Notes: a model not told the origin generated them from the letters alone. A DNA stretch of 64,000 nucleotides from Pseudomonas sp. P7548 (GCF_013386585.1 NZ_JACARO010000078.1:1-64000), one strand, 5' to 3'. Positions 41,831 through 50,910 are shown, counted from the stretch's first letter. Translations and numbers: made by a program.

Positions 41831-43537
41831 TTAGTCCGTGGTCAGCGCCGGGGTGCGGGGTGGGATCTGGCGTTTGCTGCCGGTGGCTTCATAGGCGGCC
41901 GCGAGGCGCAGCAAGGTGGAGTCGTCATAGGCACGCCCCGCAAACGTCAGGCCTACCGGCATGCCAATGTCCGCCATCACGCCCATCGGCACGGTCACAG
42001 TCGGCACGCCCAGGTGGCGAATGGCGAGGTTGCCGTTGGCCACCCAGATGCCGTTGCTCCAGGCGATGTCGGCGGAGGCTTCGTTGACGTCGGCGTCGGC
42101 CGGGCCCACGTCGGCCACGGTGGGGAACAACACGGCGTCCAGCCCCAGGGTGTCCATCCAGTCTTCCAGGTCCAGGCGGCGGGTTTGTTCCAGGCCGCGC
42201 AAACCGTCCGGCACGGTGCTGATTTCATTCCAGGGGGTGATGCCGCGCTGGGCCATGCGTACGTATTCGTCCATGCCCGCGGCCAGGTCGTCTTCACGGT
42301 TGGGTAGGGTGCCCGGGTCGTGGGGGAAGATCTTCGGCCCGTCCACATCCGCCAGGCGGTTCAAGGTCGGGTCGCCGTTGGCCCGCAGGAAATCATCGAA
42401 CGCCCAGGCCGACAGTTCCCACAGCTCATCGTGCAGGAACTCCTTGGACACCAGGCCACGGGTGAACACCGTCGGCGCGCCGGGGCGGTCGCCTTCGCAG
42501 TTGGACACCAGCGGGAAATCCACCTCGATCACTTCGGCACCGGCCGCTTCCAGTGCCTGGCGTGCGCCTTGCCACAACGCGATCACCGATGCGCGGGTGT
42601 TGATCTTTTGCCCGGTCGGCCCGCCGATACCCGGCTTTTCGCTGGTGCCGGCTTCGGGGTCGGCATTGATGTACATGCGCGGCACGCCGAAACGCTTGCC
42701 GGCCAGGGCGGCGCTGCCAACGGCCAGTTCGGCGTAGGACGCCGGGCGTACCGAGGCCACGCTCGGGATCGGTACCCAGGGTTGCAGGCGCCACAGGTCA
42801 CCACGGGTGTCGGGGTCTTCGGCGACCACCACGTCGAGCACTTCCAGCAGGTCGGCCATGGTGCGGGCGTAGGGCACCACCACGTCCATGGTTGGCGTCA
42901 GTGGCCAGTTGCCGCGTACCGAAATCACCCCACGGGACGGGGTGTAGGCGCACAGGCCATTGTTGGAGGCCGGGCCGCGACCGCTGGACCAGGTTTCTTC
43001 AGCCAGGCCGAACGCCGCAAAGCTGGCGGCGGTGGCGGTGCCGGCGCCATTCGAGGAGCCGGAGGCAAATGGTGCGGTGAGGTAATCGGCGTTGTACGGG
43101 CTTTCGGCGCGGCCATAGACGCCACGCTGCATGCCGCCATTGGCCATCGGTGGCATGTTGGTCTTGCCCAGGCAGATGGCGCCACCGGCGCGCAGGCGTT
43201 CAATGGTGAAGGCGTCACGATGGGCGGTGAGCTTGGCAAATGCTGGGCTGCCCGAAGCGGCCGTGAGGCCCTTGACCAGGTAGCTGTCCTTGGCGGTATA
43301 CGGGATACCATCCAATGGCCCGAGGGTTTCGCCCTTGGCCCGGCGCGCGTCGGAAGCCTGGGCCTCTTCCAGGGCCTTGGGGTTGCGCACCACCACGGCG
43401 TTCAGTGCGGTCGCGGTCTGCGGGCCATCGTAGGCATCGATCCGCGCCAGGTACGCCTGGACCAGTTCAACGGCAGTGGTCTGGCCGGTTTCCAGCGCAG
43501 TGCGCAATTGGGCAATGGAGACTTCGGTAACTTGCAT
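41831..43537 (-). CDS. Amidase signature family enzyme, atypical subgroup
   Basis: A 568-residue amidase. The catalytic triad maps to Lys83 (YTAKDSY), Ser161 (SGSSNG) and nucleophile Ser185. The usual GGSSGGS motif is altered to SGSSNGA, and the stretch before the nucleophile, normally G-T-D-x-G-G-S, reads E-E-T-W-S-S. The oxyanion-hole region is therefore unusual. No signal peptide is visible. ATG 43537 is chosen as the family-like start, although the upstream ribosome-binding site is weak. An MmyB-like regulator lies upstream on the same strand and may control it. The amide substrate is unknown. Confidence 0.87.
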   Translation of the reverse strand: MQVTEVSIAQLRTALETGQTTAVELVQAYLARIDAYDGPQTATALNAVVVRNPKALEEAQASDARRAKGETLGPLDGIPYTAKDSYLVKGLTAASGSPAFAKLTAHRDAFTIERLRAGGAICLGKTNMPPMANGGMQRGVYGRAESPYNADYLTAPFASGSSNGAGTATAASFAAFGLAEETWSSGRGPASNNGLCAYTPSRGVISVRGNWPLTPTMDVVVPYARTMADLLEVLDVVVAEDPDTRGDLWRLQPWVPIPSVASVRPASYAELAVGSAALAGKRFGVPRMYINADPEAGTSEKPGIGGPTGQKINTRASVIALWQGARQALEAAGAEVIEVDFPLVSNCEGDRPGAPTVFTRGLVSKEFLHDELWELSAWAFDDFLRANGDPTLNRLADVDGPKIFPHDPGTLPNREDDLAAGMDEYVRMAQRGITPWNEISTVPDGLRGLEQTRRLDLEDWMDTLGLDAVLFPTVADVGPADADVNEASADIAWSNGIWVANGNLAIRHLGVPTVTVPMGVMADIGMPVGLTFAGRAYDDSTLLRLAAAYEATGSKRQIPPRTPALTTD

Positions 43538-43595
43538 CACGTTTTTTTCGCCGCCTTCAAGTGGGAGGTATGGCGGCAGTCTACGTACAGATATT

Positions 43596-44384
43596 TCACA
43601 AAACCAGCGCCGCATGGTCGGCATATGCCGCACGCATGACCTGCCAGGTGTGCTCGTTGGCGGGAATCAGGTGTTCGATTCGCAGCGAGGTCAGCGTGAT
43701 GTCCTGGGGCATGCCGAAGGTGGTAAAGGTCGACAGGAAGTTCAGCTCGCCCTGGGTTGAGCGGATGCGCGTCAGCACCAACGGCGGCATTTGCGCGGGC
43801 AGCTCGGTGCTGTCGGGCACCGGCAAGGTTGCCAGCAAGGCAGCCAGTTCGGGGTTGCCCAGTGCTTCGCGGGTTGCCCGTTGCCAGGCGAGGGTGCGGA
43901 CCTCTTCGGCATTGATCAGGTGGTCGCCCAGGCCGCCCGTTTGCAGCAGGGTGGTGAGCAGGTTCAAGCCATCGGCCGCGTCTGGCTGCAGGCCGACCAA
44001 CGCGAACAGCACGCCAGCGCTGGCATTCGCCGCCAGCACTTCCCAGTGGCTGCCCAGCAAAATCGCCGGAGCGGGGTTGTTGGCATGCAGCACGTGGTGG
44101 ACCGCTTCGCGCACTGCCGCCATGGCGGGCGAGGCGAGCGGGGTGGCGGCGTAGCGCGGGGCGTAGCCGGCGGCGAGAAACACCCGATTGGCTTGTTCCA
44201 GCGGCGCATCCAGAGCCGTCAACACCCGGTGCAGCGTGCCAGGGCTTGGCGTGGCACGGCCGGTTTCGATGCAACTGAGGTGGCGCTGGGAAACACCGGT
44301 GATCAGGGCCAGGTCCAGCTGGCTCAATTTGGCGTCGCGGCGCAACTGGCGCAGCAGTTCGCCGGTAGGCGTGGGCGTGTCCAT
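43596..44384 (-). CDS. XRE-family regulator with MmyB-like ligand domain
   Basis: A 262-residue regulator. The N-terminal lambda-repressor-type helix-turn-helix is at about 9-65 (segment SQLDLALITGVSQRHLSCIE). A C-terminal MmyB-like PAS-type domain containing ILLGSHWEVLAANASA probably binds a hydrophobic ligand. It lies 58 bases upstream of the amidase gene on the same strand and is divergent from the DUF2834-like gene. MmyB regulators often control an adjacent metabolic gene. Confidence 0.9.
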   Translation of the reverse strand: MDTPTPTGELLRQLRRDAKLSQLDLALITGVSQRHLSCIETGRATPSPGTLHRVLTALDAPLEQANRVFLAAGYAPRYAATPLASPAMAAVREAVHHVLHANNPAPAILLGSHWEVLAANASAGVLFALVGLQPDAADGLNLLTTLLQTGGLGDHLINAEEVRTLAWQRATREALGNPELAALLATLPVPDSTELPAQMPPLVLTRIRSTQGELNFLSTFTTFGMPQDITLTSLRIEHLIPANEHTWQVMRAAYADHAALVL

Positions 44385-44467
44385 GAGGGTTTCATGACCT
44401 CCGAGGTCATTGCGAGGGTCGCCACCTTATCACTAGGGTGGGCCTCGATCACTTCAAGGACGACACC

Positions 44468-44773
44468 ATGCGCAGACCTTATCTCGCCCTCGCTGCATTG
44501 CTCGGCTTTTCGCTGTACACCCTGGCCACGATGCTGACGGCGCAGCAATCGTTGTGGGCGTTCGGGCTGGAACTGATGTCACGGCCCGACACCGCGCAGG
44601 TGGTTATCGACCTTTACCTGATGGCGGTGCTGGCCTGTGTGTGGATGTACCGGGATGCCCGCCGGCGTGGGCGTTCGGTGGCGTCGTTGGTGCCGTACGT
44701 TGTGCTGACGGCGGTGTTCGTCTCGGTGGGGCCGCTGCTGTATCTGGTGATGAATGGAGGCCGGGATGAATGA
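44468..44773 (+). CDS. Small DUF2834-like membrane protein
   Basis: A 101-residue protein with three hydrophobic helices, like DUF2834 family members. ATG 44468 has AAGGA 7 bases upstream. Its last 8 bases overlap the MAPEG gene, so the two are coupled. Its function is unknown. Confidence 0.8.
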   Translation: MRRPYLALAALLGFSLYTLATMLTAQQSLWAFGLELMSRPDTAQVVIDLYLMAVLACVWMYRDARRRGRSVASLVPYVVLTAVFVSVGPLLYLVMNGGRDE

Positions 44774-45188
44774 CCTGCTGAAGGTGTATGCGCTGTGTGT
44801 GCTGGCGCTGTGCCTGAAGATGTTTGTGATTTCCTGCTACCAGGGGTTCTTCCGGCTACGGGGCTTGGCGTTTACTCATCGGGAAGATGCGGCGTTTTTC
44901 AAGCGTGCGGCCCAGCCAGAAGAATTGCCGCAGGTCGCCCGGGCGGCGAGGGCTTGGGCGAATGATCTGGAGAATATCCCGCTGTTTTTTGTGTTGGGTG
45001 GGTTATGTGTGGTGTTGAACGTCCCAGACGTTGCCGGTGCCGGGTTGTTCGGCGGTTTCACCGTGGCGCGGTTGCTGCACACGCTGGCGTTCCTGGCGGG
45101 ATGGCAACCCTGGCGCACGCTGGCCTACATGGCCGGCGTGGCGTGCCTGTTCGGCCTGGGCACCCTGGTGACGGCTGGGGTGTTGTAG
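44766..45188 (+). CDS. MAPEG family membrane protein
   Basis: A 140-residue inner-membrane protein with four hydrophobic segments and the MAPEG pattern (a basic loop after helix 1, and the segment RAARAWANDLENIPLFFVLGG containing the conserved E-N-x-P). Eukaryotic members are microsomal glutathione transferases; the activity of bacterial ones is usually untested. GGAGG (44757-44761) precedes ATG 44766. Its stop codon merges into a REP pair. Confidence 0.88.
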   Translation: MNDLLKVYALCVLALCLKMFVISCYQGFFRLRGLAFTHREDAAFFKRAAQPEELPQVARAARAWANDLENIPLFFVLGGLCVVLNVPDVAGAGLFGGFTVARLLHTLAFLAGWQPWRTLAYMAGVACLFGLGTLVTAGVL

Positions 45189-45290
45189 TGAGCGGGCTTG
45201 CCCCGCGCCGGCACCCCCGAGATCCCGATTTGCCCGCTTAATGGCGGTGGCCGGGTTGACGCGGGCGCGGGGCAAGCCCGCTCACTACAG
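45185..45290. repeat. REP pair, GCCCCGCGCC family
   Basis: GTAGTGAGCGGGCTTGCCCC and its inverse GGGGCAAGCCCGCTCACTAC flank about 65 bases that contain their own imperfect CCGGCACC/GGTGGCCGGG arms. It overlaps the MAPEG stop codon and ends 8 bases before the binding-protein stop. Confidence 0.95.
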
Positions 45291-45297
45291 GACGCGA

Positions 45298-46221
45298 TTA
45301 TGGGTTGAGGAAGGCTTGGTAGTTGTCCTTGGTGATCTGCTGGTAAGGGATGGTCAGTTCAGCGGTGTAGGGTTGTTTCTTCACCATCTTTATCGCCAGG
45401 TCGATGGCGCCCACGGCCTGGCCCTTGTTGTCCTGGTACGCCGTCACCAGCAGCTGGCCTTTTTTTACGGCATCCAACCCGGCGGTGCCGCCGTCGCTGC
45501 CGGCGACCAGAATGTCCTTGCCCGGTTGCATGCCCGCCTGGCTGATCGCCATGGCGGCGCCAATCGCCATTTCATCGGCGTTGGCGGCCACCGCATCGAT
45601 CTTGGTGCCCGAGACGATCCAGTTGTTCATCAGGTCGATCGCCTTGCTGCGCTGCCATTCGGCGCTTTGTTCCTCGACGATCTTGATGCCCGGATATTCC
45701 TTGAGCACGTTCTTCACGCCCTGGGTGCGGTTGTGGGTGGCGTTGTTGGACAGCAGCCCGAGCATGATCGCGAGGTTGCCCTTGCCGCCCATTTTTTCCG
45801 CCAGGTAGCGCATCTGGATCTCACCGGCCTTGATCTCGTCGGAGCCGACATACCCCACGCCCGCCGGCACCTCCTTGAACTCAGGGCGACGGTTGACGTA
45901 CACCAGTGGCGTCTTGGCCTGCTGGGCATTGACGGTCATCTTCTGGGTGGCGGCGGTGTCCACGGCGTTGACGATAATCGCGTCCATGCCTTGGGCGGTG
46001 AAGTTTTGCACCTGGTTGAGCTGGCGCACCACATCGCCCTGGGCGTCTTCGAATTGCAGGGTCACGCCGGGCAGTTCCTTGGCGTGGGCGGCCATGTAGT
46101 CACGCATCTGCGCGAGGAACACATCGTCGACCTGGGCGATGCTCACGCCGATCCGGATATCCGCCAGCGCCCACGGGGTGATCGCCAGGGTAAAGAGTGC
46201 CGCAAGGAGTTGCTTCTTCAT
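45298..46221 (-). CDS. Sugar ABC transporter substrate-binding protein (IbpA/MocB-like), orphan
   Basis: A 307-residue periplasmic binding protein with a signal peptide ending near residue 20 (ALAD). It is of the ribose/inositol-binding type (Peripla_BP_4), with conserved features QFEDAQGDVVRQLNQVQNF, NAVDTAAT, VNRRP and ADEMAIGAAMAI. It closely resembles, by eye, the inositol-binding proteins of pseudomonads. No permease or ATPase gene is present in the cluster, so it must borrow them from another transporter or have another role. It lies 43 bases downstream of the dioxygenase gene on the same strand. A decayed second copy exists at 50911-51030. Confidence 0.9.
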   Translation of the reverse strand: MKKQLLAALFTLAITPWALADIRIGVSIAQVDDVFLAQMRDYMAAHAKELPGVTLQFEDAQGDVVRQLNQVQNFTAQGMDAIIVNAVDTAATQKMTVNAQQAKTPLVYVNRRPEFKEVPAGVGYVGSDEIKAGEIQMRYLAEKMGGKGNLAIMLGLLSNNATHNRTQGVKNVLKEYPGIKIVEEQSAEWQRSKAIDLMNNWIVSGTKIDAVAANADEMAIGAAMAISQAGMQPGKDILVAGSDGGTAGLDAVKKGQLLVTAYQDNKGQAVGAIDLAIKMVKKQPYTAELTIPYQQITKDNYQAFLNP

Positions 46222-46264
46222 GGGGGTGCTCCGTTATTTTTTGTTGTTGTTCAAACAGAGTGAT

Positions 46265-47398
46265 TCACGCCTGGCGTTTGGCGCGCAGCTGCTCCACGGC
46301 AGCGGCGAAGTGCGCCAGTGACCAGCGTTCGTTGAGGGCCTGCACCATCAGTTGCTGCCCGGTTTGCGGTGCCAACCCGTGCAGGGGTGGGTCGGTGTCG
46401 AGGTTGGTGGGGAAGGAATAGCCGTCGGCGGTGCAGGCGATCACGGCCTCTACGGCGCTGGCATCCAGCGCGGTGTTTGCCAGCAGCACCGGGTACACCG
46501 CCAGCATCATGCGGTCGCGGTCGAGGGCTTCCATGGGTTTGCCGAACGCCGAGGAAATCTGCAGCAGGTTGGCCATGCGCTGGCGGTCGGGTGTGCGGTT
46601 AGTGCCGGCCGCGTGAAACAGCGCCGGGTTGAAGAACAGCAGGTCGCCCTTGTTCAGCGGCAGTTGCACGGCGTGTTGCTGGAAGTAGTCGATGAATTCC
46701 GTACGGCGCCACGCCAGGTAGCCCAGGGCGTACTGCTGGGAAAATGGCAGCAACTGGGTAGGGCCGGTTTCCAGCGGCATGTCCGAATGGGCCACCGCGC
46801 CTTGCAACGTCAGGTACTGGGACAGCACGTGCAGGGGCAGGGGGAAGCGCTCCACCACGTCGGTGGTCTGGAAGCCCAGGTGATAATCGCGATGGGGCTG
46901 CTGCGCCTGGCCGCCGGGGTGCACCACGTTGACCTGCGCGGTGACCTGAAAGCTCGGGCCCAGCCATGCCTCGGCGATCAGTCCCAGCAACGGGTTGGCG
47001 TAGTACTCGACAAACGATTCAGGCGATTGCAACGCGGCCTTTTGCAGGGAATTCCAGATACGCCCGTTGCTGCCGGCCTTGGCGAAGTGGTCGGCGGCCA
47101 CACCTTGTGCGGCTTCGTTGGCAAAGATCGCCTCGAACACCTGGCTATGGCGGTCGACCACCTCAAGGTCTTCGTAGGCGCCGCGTACCACCATCACGCC
47201 CGGGCCATCGCGGAACAGGCGGTGCAGTTCATTCATCACGCTCAGGCGGTCGGTGTGACGCAGGGTGTGCGCCTGATAGATCGGCACATTGCTCAGCACC
47301 TCAGCGCACAGCGGGTAATGCTCCTTGACGGCGCGTTGCGCGCAGAGGCGGCTGAAGTCCGCCAGTTGAACGGCGTCGCCTGTGACAAACGCCGACAT
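46265..47398 (-). CDS. PhyH-type Fe(II)/2-oxoglutarate-dependent dioxygenase
   Basis: A 377-residue enzyme of the phytanoyl-CoA dioxygenase family. Iron ligands are visible as His169-x-Asp171 (PHRDYH) and His262 (FHAAGTNR), with Arg268 placed to hold 2-oxoglutarate. Such enzymes hydroxylate unactivated carbons and can remove O-methyl groups. The start at 47398 overlaps the SDR stop by one base (TGATG), so the two are translationally coupled. The setting, with inositol-type genes, suggests a cyclitol or sugar derivative as substrate; this is inference. Confidence 0.88.
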   Translation of the reverse strand: MSAFVTGDAVQLADFSRLCAQRAVKEHYPLCAEVLSNVPIYQAHTLRHTDRLSVMNELHRLFRDGPGVMVVRGAYEDLEVVDRHSQVFEAIFANEAAQGVAADHFAKAGSNGRIWNSLQKAALQSPESFVEYYANPLLGLIAEAWLGPSFQVTAQVNVVHPGGQAQQPHRDYHLGFQTTDVVERFPLPLHVLSQYLTLQGAVAHSDMPLETGPTQLLPFSQQYALGYLAWRRTEFIDYFQQHAVQLPLNKGDLLFFNPALFHAAGTNRTPDRQRMANLLQISSAFGKPMEALDRDRMMLAVYPVLLANTALDASAVEAVIACTADGYSFPTNLDTDPPLHGLAPQTGQQLMVQALNERWSLAHFAAAVEQLRAKRQA

Positions 47399-48243
47399 CA
47401 CACACCTCCCGCCAGGCTCAGGGCCTGGTGCGGTTGCGGGGTGCTGCTGTCGGTGCAACCGACCACGCCTTGCTCCAGGTCGATCACCGCGCCGGTCATC
47501 ATGCCCGACTCCCGGGACAGCAAAAACGCCACGCTTTGCGCCACTTCCTCGGGCTTGAGCAGGCGGCCGAAGGGCTGTGCGCTTTCGGCCTTTTCCAGCC
47601 AGCCGTCCTCGGCACCGTGGTACTGGCGCTGGATCTCATCCTCGTGGGGCGTGTCCATCCAGCCGATGTTCAGGCCGTTGACCCGAATACGGTTGCGCAG
47701 GGCACTGAACGCGACGTTCTTGGTCAGGATCGCCAGCGCGCCCTTGGACGCCGCATACGCGCTCAAGAACGACTGGCCACCATGGCCGGTGACGCTCTGG
47801 ATATTCACCACGGCGCCTTCCACGCCGGTGCTGATCATCAGCTTCAACGCTTCCTGCATCAGGAAAAACGGCGCGCGCACGTTCACCGCAAACAGGCGCT
47901 CGAACAGTTCGGGCGAAGTGTCGAGGATGGTGCCGCGGTCGGACATGCCTGCGCAGTTCACCAAGCCATGCAGGGTGCCGAAGTGGGTGCGTGCGGCCTT
48001 GATGATCGCGCGGCAGTCCTCGACGTTTTCCAGGTCGGCCTCGACAAAAAACGCCTGGCAATCGAGCTGCGCCAGTTGCCGCACCTGCTCTTCACCCTGG
48101 GCGCGGCGGCGACCGCACAGGATCAGCCCGGCGGCGCCGCGCTGTGCCAGGGTATGGGCCACCGCAGCGCCGAGGCCCTGGGTGCTGCCGGTGACGACAA
48201 AGTATTGGCCGCTGAACGAGGTGGCGAGATCGGTGTGGGGCAT
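47398..48243 (-). CDS. SDR family oxidoreductase of the dioxygenase operon
   Basis: A 281-residue classical short-chain dehydrogenase with the motif TGSTQGLG at 18-25, Ser150, Tyr163 and Lys167 (YAASK). The segment WMDTPHEDEIQRQYHGAEDGW is a long substrate-loop insertion. It ends in a 1-base overlap with the dioxygenase start. It is divergent from the LacI regulator, with 124 bases between starts. A frame extension to 48312 has no support. It would oxidise or reduce the cluster's substrate or product. Confidence 0.9.
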   Translation of the reverse strand: MPHTDLATSFSGQYFVVTGSTQGLGAAVAHTLAQRGAAGLILCGRRRAQGEEQVRQLAQLDCQAFFVEADLENVEDCRAIIKAARTHFGTLHGLVNCAGMSDRGTILDTSPELFERLFAVNVRAPFFLMQEALKLMISTGVEGAVVNIQSVTGHGGQSFLSAYAASKGALAILTKNVAFSALRNRIRVNGLNIGWMDTPHEDEIQRQYHGAEDGWLEKAESAQPFGRLLKPEEVAQSVAFLLSRESGMMTGAVIDLEQGVVGCTDSSTPQPHQALSLAGGV

Positions 48244-48367
48244 GGGGTTCTCCTGAAATTTTTGTTGTTGTGCATCGCCCGGCTCGACGGCGGGCAAAAC
48301 TGAGACTAGCATTGCGAAACCTCAGTAACGCCCAAAAAAGACCTCAAAAACACCTCAGGCGAACCCC

Positions 48368-49393
48368 ATGCTCGAACGCGCCAAACACTTCTCCATCAAG
48401 CAACTCGCCACCCAGGCGGGTGTGAGCAAAGCCACGGTCGACCGTGTGCTTCACCAGCGCGGCAGCGTGCACGGACAGACGCGGCGGCGTATCGAGCAGG
48501 CGTTGGATGAGTTGGAGGCCCAGGAGAAAAACGGCCTGGCGGTGGGGCGCACGTTCCATGTCGACGTGATCATGCACACGCCCCAGCGTTTCAGCGCGGC
48601 GGTGCAGGCGGCCATCGTGGCGCAATTGGCCAGCCTGGCGCCGTTTCGCATCGCGCCGCGTTTTCACCTGTTCGAAGAGATCGAACCCCAGGCCATGCAT
48701 GACCAGTTGCTGCGTTGCCTCGACACCGGCAGCCAGGGCGTGGTGCTCAAGGCCGCCGATGAGCCGGCGGTGAACCAGGCGGTCAAGCAATTGATCGCGG
48801 CGGGCATTCCGGTGGTGACGCTGGTCACCGACCTGCCGCAAAGCGAGCGCATCGGCTACGTGGGCATGGACAACCGCACGGCAGGGCAGACCGCTGCCTA
48901 CCTGATGTCGCGCTGGTTGCCGGTGCAACCTCAAGACGTGGCGGTGGTGATCGGCAGCGAGTTGTTCCGGGGTGAAGAAGAGCGCGAGATGGGCTTTCGC
49001 GCCTGGCTGCGCGGTCGTGCAGCGCACCTGCGGGTGATGGATATCAGCGGTGGTTACGGCGTGTATGACCGCACGTTCGAGCGCGTCACCCAGGCCTTGA
49101 AACTCAACCCTGAGCTGAAAGCGGTGTACAGCGTGGGCGGTGGGAACCGGGCGATTGTCGACGCGTTCGCCGCGCTGGAACGGCCGTTGGAGGTGTTCAT
49201 CGGCCACGACCTCGACGAAGAAAACCGCCAGTTGCTGCTCGAAGAAAAAGTCGCCGCGATCATCGACCACAACCTGCAGATCGATGCCCGCAGTGTGTTC
49301 CTGCACATCCTGCAATACCACCGGCTGTGGAAGGCCGGGCCGATTGCGCCGTCCCAGGTGCAGATCGTCACGCCGTTCAATCTGCCGGACTAA
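48368..49393 (+). CDS. LacI family transcriptional regulator
   Basis: A 341-residue regulator with the LacI helix-turn-helix at about 7-30 (FSIKQLATQAGVSKATVDRV) and a periplasmic-binding-like ligand domain. It lies between and divergent from the SDR-dioxygenase-binding-protein operon and 34 bases upstream of the Gfo/Idh/MocA gene in its own direction. The natural reading is that it represses both arms and is released by the sugar or cyclitol substrate. Confidence 0.92.
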   Translation: MLERAKHFSIKQLATQAGVSKATVDRVLHQRGSVHGQTRRRIEQALDELEAQEKNGLAVGRTFHVDVIMHTPQRFSAAVQAAIVAQLASLAPFRIAPRFHLFEEIEPQAMHDQLLRCLDTGSQGVVLKAADEPAVNQAVKQLIAAGIPVVTLVTDLPQSERIGYVGMDNRTAGQTAAYLMSRWLPVQPQDVAVVIGSELFRGEEEREMGFRAWLRGRAAHLRVMDISGGYGVYDRTFERVTQALKLNPELKAVYSVGGGNRAIVDAFAALERPLEVFIGHDLDEENRQLLLEEKVAAIIDHNLQIDARSVFLHILQYHRLWKAGPIAPSQVQIVTPFNLPD

Positions 49394-49427
49394 GCACTCC
49401 CTCAATAACAACACCAGGAGTTCGACC

Positions 49428-50432
49428 ATGCTGAGAATCGCCGTTCTGGGTGCCGGGCGCATCGCCAAGATCCACGCCGCCAACGTCGCCGCCCACCCGA
49501 ATGCCACGCTGGTACTGGTGGCCGACCCCTGGCGCGAAGGCGTCGATGCGCTGAGCACGCAGTTGGGCTGCGAGGCGGCCTACGATTGTGCGGCGGTGCT
49601 GACCCGCAAGGACATCGACGCGGTGGTGGTCGGCACGCCCACCGACACCCATATCGACCTGTTGCTGGCAGCGGTGGCCGAAGGCAAGGCGGTGCTCTGT
49701 GAAAAACCCATCGACCTGGACATTGCCAAGGCCCGCAGCGCCGCCCAGGCTGTCGAGCGCCAGGGTGGGCGGGTGATGCTCGGCTTCAACCGGCGTTTCG
49801 ATCCCGACATGCTGCGCCTGCGCCAGGCCCTGGATGCCGGGCAGATCGGCGCGGTTCGCCAGGTGATCATCACCAGCCGCGACCCCGGGCTGGCCCCGCG
49901 TGACTACCTGGCACACTCCGGTGGCATCCTGCGGGACATGACCATCCACGACTTCGACACCGCCCGCCACCTGCTCGGCGAAGAACCTGTGGAAGTCAGC
50001 GCCATCGCCAGCCGCCTGGTGGACCCGAGCCTGGCCGAGATCGACGATTACGACAGCGTGATGGTGCTGCTGCGCACCGCCTCCGGCAAGCAATGCCACA
50101 TCAACTGCTGCCGCCAGGCGGTGTATGGCTATGACCAGCGGGTGGAAGTGTCGGGGACCAGCGGCGTACTGCTCACCGACAACCACCGGCCCAGCACCTT
50201 GCGCCACTGGAGTGCCAAACACACCGAAGCGCTGGAGCCGTTACAGCACTTTTTTCTGGAGCGGTACGCCGATGCCTACCGCAATGAGCTGACGCAGTTC
50301 ATCGACGCGCTGAACAGCGGCAACCCGCTGCCCACAAGCGTGCGCGACGGCCTGTACGCGTTGCATCTGGCCGATTGCGCGCTCGAATCGGTGAAAACCG
50401 GGCGTAGCGTTGCGGTGAACTACGACCTCTAA
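49428..50432 (+). CDS. Gfo/Idh/MocA oxidoreductase, inositol 2-dehydrogenase-like
   Basis: A 334-residue NAD-dependent dehydrogenase. The Rossmann motif GAGRIAKIH is at 8-16, the EKP motif at 92-94 (catalytic Lys93), and Asp170 and His174 (RDMTIHD). These match the Lys-Asp-His set that I know from Bacillus inositol dehydrogenase IolG. AGGAG (49416-49420) is 7 bases upstream. It lies outside any complete iol operon, so myo-inositol, scyllo-inositol or an inosamine/methyl-inositol are all possible substrates. Named iolG only by resemblance. Confidence 0.88.
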   Translation: MLRIAVLGAGRIAKIHAANVAAHPNATLVLVADPWREGVDALSTQLGCEAAYDCAAVLTRKDIDAVVVGTPTDTHIDLLLAAVAEGKAVLCEKPIDLDIAKARSAAQAVERQGGRVMLGFNRRFDPDMLRLRQALDAGQIGAVRQVIITSRDPGLAPRDYLAHSGGILRDMTIHDFDTARHLLGEEPVEVSAIASRLVDPSLAEIDDYDSVMVLLRTASGKQCHINCCRQAVYGYDQRVEVSGTSGVLLTDNHRPSTLRHWSAKHTEALEPLQHFFLERYADAYRNELTQFIDALNSGNPLPTSVRDGLYALHLADCALESVKTGRSVAVNYDL

Positions 50433-50446
50433 CCGCACGCCGCCCC

Positions 50447-50885
50447 CCTGTGGAAGCGGGCTTGCCCGCGAAGGCGGTGGCCCAGCCAAAGAAGATGTCG
50501 CCCACACCACCGCCTTCGCAGCCTCGCTAAAGCTCGACAGCTCCCACAGGGAAAATGCTGGCACGCTTAAAACACTGTGGAGATCAAAGGTGGGAGCCGT
50601 CGAGCCTTAGCGAGGCCGCGAAGGCGGCGGCACAGTCGATACATTTGCTGACTGACCCGCCGCTTTCGCAGCCTCGCTGAAGCTCGAGTTGCTCCCACAG
50701 GGAATTGTGCAACGACGAAGAGCCACTGTGGGAGCGGGCTTGCCCGCGATAGCGGCGGCACAGCCAATAGAGATGCCACCTGACCCACCGCCTTCGCAGC
50801 CTCGCTAAAGCTCGACAGCTCCCACAGGGATTTGTGCAACGACGAAGAGCCACTGTGGGAGCGGGCTTGCCCGCGATAGCGGTAG
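50447..50885. repeat. Cluster of hybrid REP elements with a 128-bp tandem duplication
   Basis: At least three REP pairs lie side by side. Unlike the other families, one arm is GTGGGAGCGGGCTTGCCCGCGA and the opposite arm is CGCAGCCTCGCTAAAGCTCG followed by CTCCCAC, so the two arms are not complementary over their whole length. A block starting CGCAGCCTCGC recurs at 50667 and 50795 (128-base offset). This and the relic below fill the 605-base gap between the dehydrogenase and the metalloprotease gene. Confidence 0.85.
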
Positions 50886-50910
50886 GTCAGGCAAAGGATA
50901 TTCAACTGAC

